A stretch of 64,000 nucleotides of DNA from assembly GCF_007066085.1 (NCBI RefSeq), contig NZ_CP041405.1:3259001-3323000 (forward strand). Direction: 5' to 3'. Below, one piece after another: positions 17,101-23,379 of the stretch. Below the pieces are notes generated by a model. It was not told where the DNA came from and did no database searches. It was given only the letters and a program-made list of their open reading frames with translations. Made by a program: the position numbers and the translations under genes. Each line of letters opens with the position of its first letter. Position 1 is the first letter of the stretch. This DNA comes from Paenibacillus thiaminolyticus. GTDB taxonomy: Bacteria > Bacillota > Bacilli > Paenibacillales > Paenibacillaceae.

Positions 17101-17159
17101 GCAGCCGGATTTTTAATGATGTTGCGAAGGTCTGTTATGTAAATTTTCAGTATATTCAT
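14121..17159 (-). CDS. YhgE/Pip-type membrane protein with long coiled-coil ectodomain
   Basis: This 1012-aa protein has one N-terminal membrane segment (about residues 20-40, IIVILAVVILPSLYAWF), the YhgE/Pip N-terminal signature (NILPSWDPYANTKDVAVAVV), a very long helical heptad-rich extracellular part (about 200-780), and five or six C-terminal membrane segments (about 790-1000) with the ABC-2-like family core (LASSGGTFPIQMTPAFFQKL). Relatives include YhgE, phage-infection protein and the type VII secretion factor EsaA. No other ESX/type VII genes are nearby, so a surface or export role is only a guess. It is transcribed alone, with a promoter, a possible operator and a terminator of its own. 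Confidence 0.88.
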   Translation of the reverse strand: MNILKIYITDLRNIIKNPAAIIVILAVVILPSLYAWFNILPSWDPYANTKDVAVAVVNLDKGAEVQDKSIDVGGKVVESLKENDKLGWRFVDKEDAMEGVNHGDYYAAIVIPEDFSEKITSVISSHPEKAELDYYINEKVNAIAPKVTSAGATGVTSTIRSNFVKEANGAIFDIFNEIGVELEGNKPSILKMKDNLFKLEENIPEIESMIRKGQVDLIKADDIIKKAETALSLIKDFEKEKKDAVDSDVERLLDKGDETFEKTIPTVKKDLQALQNTMSEMSAMTDAINSNLDLRVVEQELRKKSDEVNAGIWSLQQLITRVESVNHSLTTGGVMNDMISSLYDMRNKLEDLNNQLEKARRTVADNKELAVDKLKEIQRTAIKINELIGQFRTDLDNRIVPALTKALNDVEQAGKRYRDQLTQVQDLIKKAKDQLAQADGSTIADKWKEIAASLSEAASQLENSLGSLDKLIEKVEEISKLTGTDYQWLIDMLNNMKTNAGSLQELLDKINKELENNNVPELVGSLIGKFLDKAEIMAGQLADSYDNVIAPGFKTTRSNIEKLVNEAREKSGKLQDAAVSVVKLTDKLLAKDFNKVEDQLRNAAARTKDGQNAISKLIDVAENMKRSVDDGAIEDVIAKLRNIESRMEDVSKALIRASDFAGDANKPTKDTLTQISSVTKDAAASIDDAVETIDKDVVPAFHRSMEKSREGLEFVRKIENELFAAIPKIESALAEVKDKVRLGETELNKVNGEFPELSRKVRDIASKIRSFEETGDLDEVIKLLTGDAEQESDFFAEPVLLKEHELFPIPNYGSAMSPFFTTLALWVGGLLLISMLIVDIENKHEYKSYEAYFGRLLTFVTLGIGQATIVTLGDMFLLKTYVLHKFWFVLFGIYISIIFVTIVYTLVSVFGNVGKALSIVLLVFQLASSGGTFPIQMTPAFFQKLHPFLPFTHAITIMREAVGGILWPVVTKHMLILLIYIGIAFVLGVGLKKTINKSSDKFLQKAKKSKLL

Positions 17160-17324
17160 CGTTCACCATACCCTGTCTTAAGCTGTTAATGTAATGAATC
17201 ATTTGCTGCATAAATATTTCATGCCTTTACAAAAAGCCACTTAGATGCCGCCATAGAGCCACAAGCCGGCGTGAATTCATCGCTGTTTCCTCATCTCCAG
17301 AACCCCAGAACTAATTTGGATATT

Positions 17325-17343
17325 TAGTCAGACGTTCTAGCTA
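17325..17343 (-). promoter_or_regulatory. Candidate operator downstream of the YhgE/Pip promoter
   Basis: TAGTCAGACGTTCTAGCTA is an imperfect inverted repeat of the form TAGNNAGA-N3-TCTNNCTA that touches the -10 box and covers the likely start site. Its size and placement are typical of TetR-family operators. No regulator gene is adjacent in this window. Confidence 0.4.
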
Positions 17344-17371
17344 TTATACTTGTTATAGTAGCAAACTGCAA
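17343..17371 (-). promoter_or_regulatory. SigA promoter of the YhgE/Pip gene
   Basis: TTGCAG (17371-17366), a 17-nt spacer and a perfect TATAAT (17348-17343) form a strong vegetative promoter on the minus strand. It leaves a leader of about 175 nt before the start at 17159. Confidence 0.75.
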
Positions 17372-17442
17372 GGAGCCGCTTCTAAAATAGGTATGCTGCT
17401 ATCTGAATACTGCCGTCTTACCCCTCTCATAGAACAGAAAAA

Positions 17443-17490
17443 GATGCCTCCATATACGCAAGCCTGCGGCAACAGGCTCACAGAAGCATC
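17443..17490 (-). terminator. Orphan hairpin with T-run upstream of the YhgE/Pip promoter
   Basis: On the minus strand GATGCTTC pairs with GAGGCATC around an inner AGCCTG/CAGGCT stem, and TTTTT follows. It lies between the terminator-like hairpin at 17606-17668 and the promoter at 17343-17371, so it may be a second terminator or the end of a short untranslated RNA. Confidence 0.5.
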
Positions 17491-17605
17491 CTTCAACAAT
17501 ATAGCTTATATCAACGTACCGCAAGTCGAAGCTAGTCCCTGCGTCCCTGCTAATCAGTATGTCTTGGAGAGGCGGTAATCAAAATAAGTGATGGTTGAAA
17601 AAATG

Positions 17606-17668
17606 GCCCGGAGCAGATTTCGAACGCAGCAAAGTGAGGTTAATTCAACACATTGCCTCTATCCGGGC
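17606..17668 (-). terminator. Terminator-like hairpin after the GT-A-like gene
   Basis: GCCCGGA and TCCGGGC pair across a loop of about 49 nt, then the minus strand reads CCATTTTTTC. The stem is strong but the loop is long, so this is a probable rather than certain terminator for the gene ending at 17714. Confidence 0.5.
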
Positions 17669-17713
17669 TCTATTCTTCTGATTGCCCCGAACCATTTGCA
17701 GCACATAACTTGA

Positions 17714-18154
17714 TCAGATAGCGCTTCCAGACATAAAAGGAACCTTCCGCAGGTCCTCCGCCCGATTCAAGCGGACCACGACCAAAGCTGCTTCCGCCGG
17801 CTGGCTCGATTCCAGCTTATCCAATACCCGCTCCACTTCTTCAGGCGAGACAACATCCGCATTCCAGCTTATTCCTGCTCCCCGGACCGCACGCTCGGCG
17901 ATTGCCAGCGTTGCGTCCGTCGATCCGCAGTCCAGCAGAGTCATATGCAGCTGGCGCCCTCTTAACCAAGTATAGAAGCCAAAGGCCCGTACCATCCATT
18001 CGATGTGGCGTTCATCATTCTCGCTTACGATGACAACATGCATCCATGGCGCAGGACGAGAGCCCCGCATCAGCTTCTGCCACCCATGCGCGAGATGAAC
18101 GGCCGCCACCGCCATCCCATAGCACCCAACAATCCAACATAGCATCGCGATCAT
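17714..18154 (-). CDS. Small membrane-anchored protein with GT-A-like (glycosyltransferase 2-like) fragment
   Basis: The 146-aa product begins [20 protein letters not shown], a likely membrane anchor, then shows [20 protein letters not shown] and [17 protein letters not shown], which resemble the first beta-alpha units of family-2 glycosyltransferases (the D.gStD.T..i motif). A full catalytic domain is not present, so enzymatic activity is doubtful. The start at 18154 follows GGGAGG; a longer in-frame extension would run into the degU terminator and is rejected. It lies downstream of degSU but is separated from it by a strong terminator. Function unknown. Confidence 0.65.
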   Translation of the reverse strand: MIAMLCWIVGCYGMAVAAVHLAHGWQKLMRGSRPAPWMHVVIVSENDERHIEWMVRAFGFYTWLRGRQLHMTLLDCGSTDATLAIAERAVRGAGISWNADVVSPEEVERVLDKLESSQPAEAALVVVRLNRAEDLRKVPFMSGSAI

Positions 18155-18243
18155 GCGGCCACCTCCCTTTGTAACACTGTATGCCGAAGGAGAGGGCAGG
18201 GTGACGGACAAGAATCGCGAATCTGTGCCGATAGCATGAAAAA

Positions 18244-18315
18244 AGGACACATTTCCAGCGCCCGGCAAGCCTTCTCGGCCTCAGTACCGAGAAGCTTCGC
18301 TTGGAAATGCGTCCT
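18244..18315 (-). terminator. Strong terminator of degSU
   Basis: A long, nearly perfect hairpin (AGGACGCATTTCCA with TGGAAATGTGTCCT, and an inner CTTCTCGG/CCGAGAAG stem) is followed on the minus strand by TTTTTTC. It starts about 20 nt after the degU stop. Confidence 0.9.
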
Positions 18316-18336
18316 CTCTATTCATTACCACAACGA

Positions 18337-19059
18337 TTACAAAGTGACCCAGCCGTTCTTAATGGAGTTAATGACCGCTTGCGTACGATCGTCAACCTCC
18401 ATTTTTTGCAGAATGCTGCTGACATGGTTCTTGACTGTCTTCTCGCTGATGAACAAGTATTCACCAATCATCTTATTGCTCTTGCCTTCAGCCATCAGAC
18501 GGAGCACTTCCGCCTCACGGCGAGTAAGCGGGTTGTCTTCCGCCGCCACGAATCGCACGCCTGAATCATGTGAGGATTGATTGCTCACGACGCCATGCCC
18601 ATCCAGAATCGTCATTCGCCGCAGCTGTTGAATCAGCTTGCCTGTCACCTTCGGATGAATGAACGCATAGCCGCTGACGACTGAACGGATCGCGTTGATC
18701 AGCGACTCGGCCTCCATATCCTTGAGCAGGTAGCCGGATGCGCCCTTGCGCAGCGTCTCGAATACATAGCTCTCGTCGTCATGAATGGATAGAATGATGA
18801 CTTTGACATCCGGGAAAATATCGCGAAGACGCTCGGTTGCGACGACGCCGTTCTCCACTGGCATATTGATGTCCATCAGGACGACGTCCGGCACTTCCGT
18901 GTTGCAGAATTCTACAACCTGAATCCCGTCGCCGCATTCCCCGATGACTTCCAGATCGTCCTCCATGTTCAAAATCCGCTTCAACCCTTCGCGAAAAAGC
19001 TGATGATCGTCAGCAAGGAGTACTTTGATGCTAGGCTTTTCCTGTGTTCGATGCTCCAT
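18337..19059 (-). CDS. degU: Response regulator DegU
   Basis: DegU is the NarL-type regulator of the DegS-DegU system, controlling exoenzymes, motility, biofilm and competence in Bacillus relatives. The 240-aa protein has a receiver domain ([13 protein letters not shown]; phospho-acceptor Asp in VVLMDINMP; conserved Lys in [10 protein letters not shown]) and a LuxR-type HTH ([20 protein letters not shown], then [16 protein letters not shown]). The start at 19059 follows GAGAGGAG, four nt after the degS stop, so the pair is a tight operon. Several likely DegU-type outputs (flagella, competence, exported enzymes) lie in this window, but I did not identify DegU boxes. Confidence 0.95.
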   Translation of the reverse strand: MEHRTQEKPSIKVLLADDHQLFREGLKRILNMEDDLEVIGECGDGIQVVEFCNTEVPDVVLMDINMPVENGVVATERLRDIFPDVKVIILSIHDDESYVFETLRKGASGYLLKDMEAESLINAIRSVVSGYAFIHPKVTGKLIQQLRRMTILDGHGVVSNQSSHDSGVRFVAAEDNPLTRREAEVLRLMAEGKSNKMIGEYLFISEKTVKNHVSSILQKMEVDDRTQAVINSIKNGWVTL

Positions 19060-19063
19060 AGAT

Positions 19064-20224
19064 TTACTCCTCTCTCTTCTCCACATTTGTCGGAATTTGT
19101 ATCACGATTCGCGTGCCGCGGTTCTCGGCGGAATAGATCTCCATGTGGCCTTCGAGCAGTTCGACACGCTCCTTCATCCCAAGCAGACCGAAATGCATAT
19201 GTTCCTTCGATTTGACCTCCAGGGAATCCAGCTTGAAGCCGAATCCGTTATCCCGGACGACAACCCGTACCTCCTCCGGCTCATAGGTCAATTCACAGGT
19301 AACGTTCGTCGGATGCCCATGCTTCGCCGCATTGGTGAACGCCTCCTGCACCAGCCTGTAGATGGCCGCCTCCATCGCCGACTTCAACCGGCGCTCATGC
19401 CCCCGAATCTCGAAGGAGGTTCGAATCCGGTTCTTCTCTTCATAATCATGAATGAACTTGCGCAATGTCGGCACTAACCCCAAATCATCGAGGGCCATCG
19501 GCCGCAAATTGTATATAATCTTCCGGATTTCCTCCAGACCGAATCGCACTTGCGATCGTAAATCTACTATTTCGTTCTTGACCGACTGAAAATCCTGCTT
19601 CGTTATCATTCTTTCTACAATTTCCGTCCTCAGCACTAGATTGGCCAGTGACTGAGCAGGACCGTCATGAATCTCCCGGGCGATTCGCTTGCGCTCCTCT
19701 TCCTGGGCCAGAATAATCTTCAGGCCGAGAAGCTGGCGATTCTTCGCCGATTCCAGAATGCGGGTCACTTGACCCAGATCTCCGGACAGGTATTCCAGCG
19801 CCACGCTCATTTGGGAACCAATCGTCTCCGCACGTTCAATCGATCCCTCCACGGCGCGCAGCCGCTTCTGCAGATCGTCCCTGCGGGTCTTCAGGTAGCC
19901 TTCCTTCTCACGGTATATCATCAGTTCCAGCTGCAACTGCGTTGCTTTCTCATAAGCTAGCTTAATATCCTCTTCCGTGTAGCGGACAAAGTCACGGCTT
20001 ACCTCGGTCAAACGCAAACGAGCCAGACGATATTTCCGTTCCAGCTCGTCCACTTTATCGCAAATTTCCGCCGTCTGATTCAACACTTCCTGAAGCTCGT
20101 GACTCATCGTAATGGCTTCATTCCGGGAGGAATCCAATATTTCAAATATTTGATATTTGCTTTCTTCCATTACTTTGATGGCGTTCTTAATCACGCGATC
20201 AATGTTTCCGACCTGATTGTCCAC
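19064..20224 (-). CDS. degS: Sensor histidine kinase DegS
   Basis: DegS is a cytoplasmic kinase that phosphorylates DegU. The 386-aa protein, typical in length, has a long helical sensor domain (about 1-175, with QIFEILDSSRNEAITMSHEL), the HisKA_3 phosphorylation motif RIAREIHDGPAQSLANLVLR (about 185-205) and a C-terminal HATPase domain (LVQEAFTNAAKHG and VVVRDNGFGF, then HFGLLGMKERVELLEG). No membrane segment is seen. Upstream, TATGAT (20280-20275) could be a -10 box, followed by an inverted repeat at 20250-20272. Confidence 0.95.
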   Translation of the reverse strand: MDNQVGNIDRVIKNAIKVMEESKYQIFEILDSSRNEAITMSHELQEVLNQTAEICDKVDELERKYRLARLRLTEVSRDFVRYTEEDIKLAYEKATQLQLELMIYREKEGYLKTRRDDLQKRLRAVEGSIERAETIGSQMSVALEYLSGDLGQVTRILESAKNRQLLGLKIILAQEEERKRIAREIHDGPAQSLANLVLRTEIVERMITKQDFQSVKNEIVDLRSQVRFGLEEIRKIIYNLRPMALDDLGLVPTLRKFIHDYEEKNRIRTSFEIRGHERRLKSAMEAAIYRLVQEAFTNAAKHGHPTNVTCELTYEPEEVRVVVRDNGFGFKLDSLEVKSKEHMHFGLLGMKERVELLEGHMEIYSAENRGTRIVIQIPTNVEKREE

Positions 20225-20249
20225 TAACGCTCCGTCTCCTTGACTTTAG

Positions 20250-20272
20250 AGGATGAATTGGATATTCATCCT
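20250..20272 (-). promoter_or_regulatory. Inverted repeat at the likely degS start site
   Basis: AGGATGAA-TTGGATA-TTCATCCT is a perfect 8-7-8 inverted repeat directly downstream of a TATGAT -10-like box (20280-20275). The matching -35 is weak. It may be an operator or a leader hairpin. Confidence 0.35.
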
Positions 20273-20285
20273 ATATCATACCATA

Positions 20286-22991
20286 TTAACGGATAGTAAT
20301 GGACTTCGTTTTTTTATCCCATTTTACAGATAGGCCTAATTGTTCCGACACCAATCTCAGAGGGACTAAAGTACGACCTTGCCGGACAATCGGAGCGACA
20401 TCAGACTTAGTTCTCTTCCCATTCTGAGTAAAAGACTTCTCTCCCACAGTCATGTCGATCATCGAATTGCCGCGCAGCGCAGTTACCCGCTTCGTCTTCG
20501 CATCCCAGTCGGTATCTCCGCCGAACGCATCAATGATGGTGCGCACCGGCACGTAAGTGACGTTATTCAAGATCAACGGAGCGACATCCAGCTGCTTCTT
20601 CTCTCCGTTCAGTTGAGCTGTCTTGCTGCCTACCGTCAATTCCATCGCAGGGCGGTTCAAGACCGCATCCGTTCCGGCCGGAAGCTTGACGATAAGATTA
20701 TCGATCGCAACCGTGCCCTGCGGCACCCGTTCATCTTGATCCTCTTTTGGATTATATAAGTAAATGCGCTTCAGCTTCGCCGCGGATGACAGATTCAGAG
20801 CGGCCAGGTCGGCCTCTACCGTCTTCCAGCCTTCCCAGTTCACCGACTCCACAATACTGATGTAGTGCGCCTTAGAGCCATCGTGAATCTCCATACGCAA
20901 ATTGTTGAAGCTGTTATCTCCATAGACATCCAGCTTCATTCCGCTCGTGCCGGCCGGCAGTGTGATGCCATTGCTGCCGTTCAGTTCCGCATAGGCGAAC
21001 TTGTCGCCGCTTCCGGACGTCATGTCATAGGACAGCTTCAGCACCTTGTCATTGGCAGAGCGGCCGCCAAATCCGCCCTCCACCGTCACCTTGCCGGTTG
21101 TCGCGTTCTTCGGCAAGCCAGAGAACGATATCGGATAGTTGACCGCATTGAAGTCTTCCAGCTTCTTCTCCGCTCCCGGAGTGAGCGGAATCATCGTCCG
21201 CACGCCATCATAGCTCGCAATGGCATACCCGATCTTGCCGCCCTCTGGCACGGAATCGACTTGAAGAACGCCGTCGGTTACCGTCCCCTTGAATCCGCGC
21301 AGCTCCCATTCGACGGAACTGGTCGGCAGTGTTGCGGTACTGCCATCCTGCAGCGTCACTTTGACCGGCAGTGTGGCCTTCGTGCCGGCGACCAGAGGCG
21401 CCGAAGAAGCGGCGATGCGGATGTCATCGACCTGCTCCGCCCCGATAACCTGTACCTTCTGCGTCGTCTTCGCTCCGCCGGACGTCGCCGTTACCTCTGC
21501 GGTTCCGGACTTCATCGCGGTGAAGGCGGAGCCGTTCCATTTCAGCTTGTCATTGCTGGAGCTCCACTTGATGTCAGCGTTCGAAGCATCAACCGGATTG
21601 TAGTACTGGTCATAGGCCTTCAAGCTGAAGGTTGCTTGCTGCCCGATGAACAGCGTCTTGTCTCCGGCCAGCGTCATGCCCTTGACTTCTCCCTTCGGAG
21701 CCGTCGTATACACGCCGATTCCATTGACGACCGAGCGGATATTATTGCCGCCTTCCTTCGTCTCGAAGGTCAGCTTCGTCTCCGTCTCGCCCAGCGGGCG
21801 GTTGGCCATCGTCGTCGATCCGCCCCCATCCAGGTTGACCGCTCGCCATATGCCCACCTCTGCCAAGGCTTGCTGGAATTCCTTCAACGTCAATCCAGAG
21901 CTGATGCTGTTCGATTGAGCCGTTACGAGGTAGGCATAGCGCCCGTCCTTCGAGTAACCGATTGCCGTTCTCGCCGTTGCCGATCCGCCGCTGATTCCGC
22001 TCGTATCGCGGGTGAAGCTGACCGTCTTGCCATTGTCGACAAGCAAGGTGTGCCCGCTTATCATCATCTGGAAGGAGGAAGGATCAACCGACTGGCCATT
22101 GCTCTGCGCGATGAGATGATAGTTCGCCTCCACGCTCTCCCCGACCTGCAGATTGTTCCGCATGAACTGCGCCGCCGTTCCGTGACCGCGCAAAATGTAC
22201 CCATCCTCCGGGACCTCTATCGGCAGCGCGCCCGATTCCGATATTTGTTCCACCACGCCGTTCCGGACCAGCGCCTCGGTAGGGGTCGTCGAGGTATCAT
22301 TCGGGCGGACCGTTCCCTTCCATGCACTCGTATAAATATACAGCGCGTTGATATGGCTGTGCTCGCCGCCGGGCTCCTTATTATATTTCATCTTGTTGAT
22401 TCCCGAGAGCGGGAACGTCTGGCCATCCGCCAGCTGGATGGTGCCATCGAACCGGTATTGATCGATAGTCGGCGTGCCGTCCTGCTTGACCGCAAAGGCA
22501 TACATGCCTTTCAGCTCCGCCGGGCTCGTGATGAGAACCCCGTCATCAATCGAGGCTCCCATCGGCACGCGATCCGAGCTCATCATCCAGAAATCTCCGT
22601 TTACGCCGGCAACAGCTCCGGTTTCCTTCGTCATCCGCGTTACCGTCTGGCCTACCGCCGTCTGACCGTTCTGGCCCGTCATGACATCGAGCTTAATGTA
22701 CGGATTTTTCAGATCTGCCTCAATAATATTGAGAATGGTCGTATACGTCTTACTATTGCGAACCGTCGTATATTGATAGGTTACGAGCTTCGCCCCCGAG
22801 GTGATAATCTCCTCGCTTAACTTCTTGAGCGACTGTACAGATCCGCTCGCTTCAACGACCGCCGGAGCTCCCCAACCCCAGCCGGCTGCCGGCTGCATCA
22901 ACAGCGCTCCCGACAACACCAATACAACGGCTACCCGGACACCCGGGTGCCGCTTCGGCATCCGCCCATCGGATGCTTCGACTCTTTTCAT
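20286..22991 (-). CDS. Exported phosphodiester glycosidase family protein with copper-amine-oxidase-like domain
   Basis: This 901-aa secreted protein has a basic N-terminus and signal peptide (about 1-50), a phosphodiester glycosidase (NAGPA, formerly DUF2233) domain at about 80-430 with the family motif AVNLDGGGSTTMA near residue 390, a Big_2-type Ig-like domain (about 435-520), a beta-rich carbohydrate-binding-like region (about 640-780), and a C-terminal stalk-type copper amine oxidase N-terminal domain (LNGEKKQLDVAPLILNNVTY, TLVPLRLVSEQLGLSVKWD). NAGPA-like domains cleave phosphodiester-linked sugars; in Gram-positives cell-wall polymers are plausible substrates. The C-terminal domain probably binds the envelope. 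No SLH domain is present. Confidence 0.87.
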   Translation of the reverse strand: MKRVEASDGRMPKRHPGVRVAVVLVLSGALLMQPAAGWGWGAPAVVEASGSVQSLKKLSEEIITSGAKLVTYQYTTVRNSKTYTTILNIIEADLKNPYIKLDVMTGQNGQTAVGQTVTRMTKETGAVAGVNGDFWMMSSDRVPMGASIDDGVLITSPAELKGMYAFAVKQDGTPTIDQYRFDGTIQLADGQTFPLSGINKMKYNKEPGGEHSHINALYIYTSAWKGTVRPNDTSTTPTEALVRNGVVEQISESGALPIEVPEDGYILRGHGTAAQFMRNNLQVGESVEANYHLIAQSNGQSVDPSSFQMMISGHTLLVDNGKTVSFTRDTSGISGGSATARTAIGYSKDGRYAYLVTAQSNSISSGLTLKEFQQALAEVGIWRAVNLDGGGSTTMANRPLGETETKLTFETKEGGNNIRSVVNGIGVYTTAPKGEVKGMTLAGDKTLFIGQQATFSLKAYDQYYNPVDASNADIKWSSSNDKLKWNGSAFTAMKSGTAEVTATSGGAKTTQKVQVIGAEQVDDIRIAASSAPLVAGTKATLPVKVTLQDGSTATLPTSSVEWELRGFKGTVTDGVLQVDSVPEGGKIGYAIASYDGVRTMIPLTPGAEKKLEDFNAVNYPISFSGLPKNATTGKVTVEGGFGGRSANDKVLKLSYDMTSGSGDKFAYAELNGSNGITLPAGTSGMKLDVYGDNSFNNLRMEIHDGSKAHYISIVESVNWEGWKTVEADLAALNLSSAAKLKRIYLYNPKEDQDERVPQGTVAIDNLIVKLPAGTDAVLNRPAMELTVGSKTAQLNGEKKQLDVAPLILNNVTYVPVRTIIDAFGGDTDWDAKTKRVTALRGNSMIDMTVGEKSFTQNGKRTKSDVAPIVRQGRTLVPLRLVSEQLGLSVKWDKKTKSITIR

Positions 22992-23073
22992 GTTTCTACT
23001 CTCCCATTTCCTTGCTAGTATGTAATATAAAAACTATGAAGACAACACTACCTATAAACTCTATTAGAGGAAG

Positions 23074-23237
23074 CTCAAAAAGCCGCTTTTGATCACGATG
23101 CAGTACAGAAAGCAACTCGGCATCGAATCTTGCATTCACTCTCGAAGTCCACTGCTCATGTAGTCCTGCCTACATTCCGCTGCTCCTTCTTCGAGTTCTT
23201 GCAACCTTCTCGGTGCTGAAAACCAGCTTTTTGAACA
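23074..23237. repeat. MITE-like intergenic element with inverted ends
   Basis: The left end reads TCAAAAAGCCGCTTTT and the right end, in complement, TCAAAAAGCTGGTTTT: 14 of 16 bases match as terminal inverted repeats. The interior contains palindromic pieces and no gene. Shorter sequences with the same core (GTTCAAAAAGTCG) occur at about 52784-52800 and 56191-56207. Confidence 0.55.
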
Positions 23238-23327
23238 TACAACTATTACATATAGACGACTCTATTCTACTAAAAGTTGCGTTTCTGTAACCAAATATCC
23301 TATATTTCCCGGGACATATGACGACAA

Positions 23328-23366
23328 AAAGCCCCATCCTCTGTTCCCGACAAAGGATAGGGCTTT
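23328..23366 (-). terminator. Terminator of the 1316-aa SLH/Ig protein gene
   Basis: CAAAGCCCTATCCT and AGGATGGGGCTTT pair on the minus strand and are followed by TTTTG. It lies about 14 nt after the stop codon. Confidence 0.85.
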
Positions 23367-23379
23367 GAATTAGAGTAAA

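Larger units (their letters stand above)
17160..17713 (-). other. Regulatory intergenic region between the YhgE/Pip gene and the GT-A-like gene
   Basis: This 554-bp stretch contains no credible gene. It holds a SigA promoter with an inverted repeat at the expected start point, one orphan hairpin with T-run, and one terminator-like hairpin for the gene to the right. A 61-codon open frame on the plus strand runs through these structures and has no credible features. Confidence 0.6.
22992..23379 (-). other. Intergenic region with a MITE-like repeat and a terminator
   Basis: The 388 bp between the glycosidase gene and the SLH/Ig protein gene hold a roughly 164-bp repeat with inverted ends and, at the right, a terminator for the SLH/Ig gene. 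No promoter for the glycosidase gene was identified with confidence. Confidence 0.6.

Noticed and set aside
17500..17600. Possible c-di-GMP or other riboswitch upstream of the YhgE/Pip gene
   Set aside because: GGGACGCAG resembles a fragment of the GEMM core, but the other conserved segments are missing.
20865..22820. 651-codon open frame on the plus strand, antisense to the phosphodiester glycosidase gene
   Set aside because: Arg/His-rich composition, no recognisable motif, and fully opposite a gene with clear domains.
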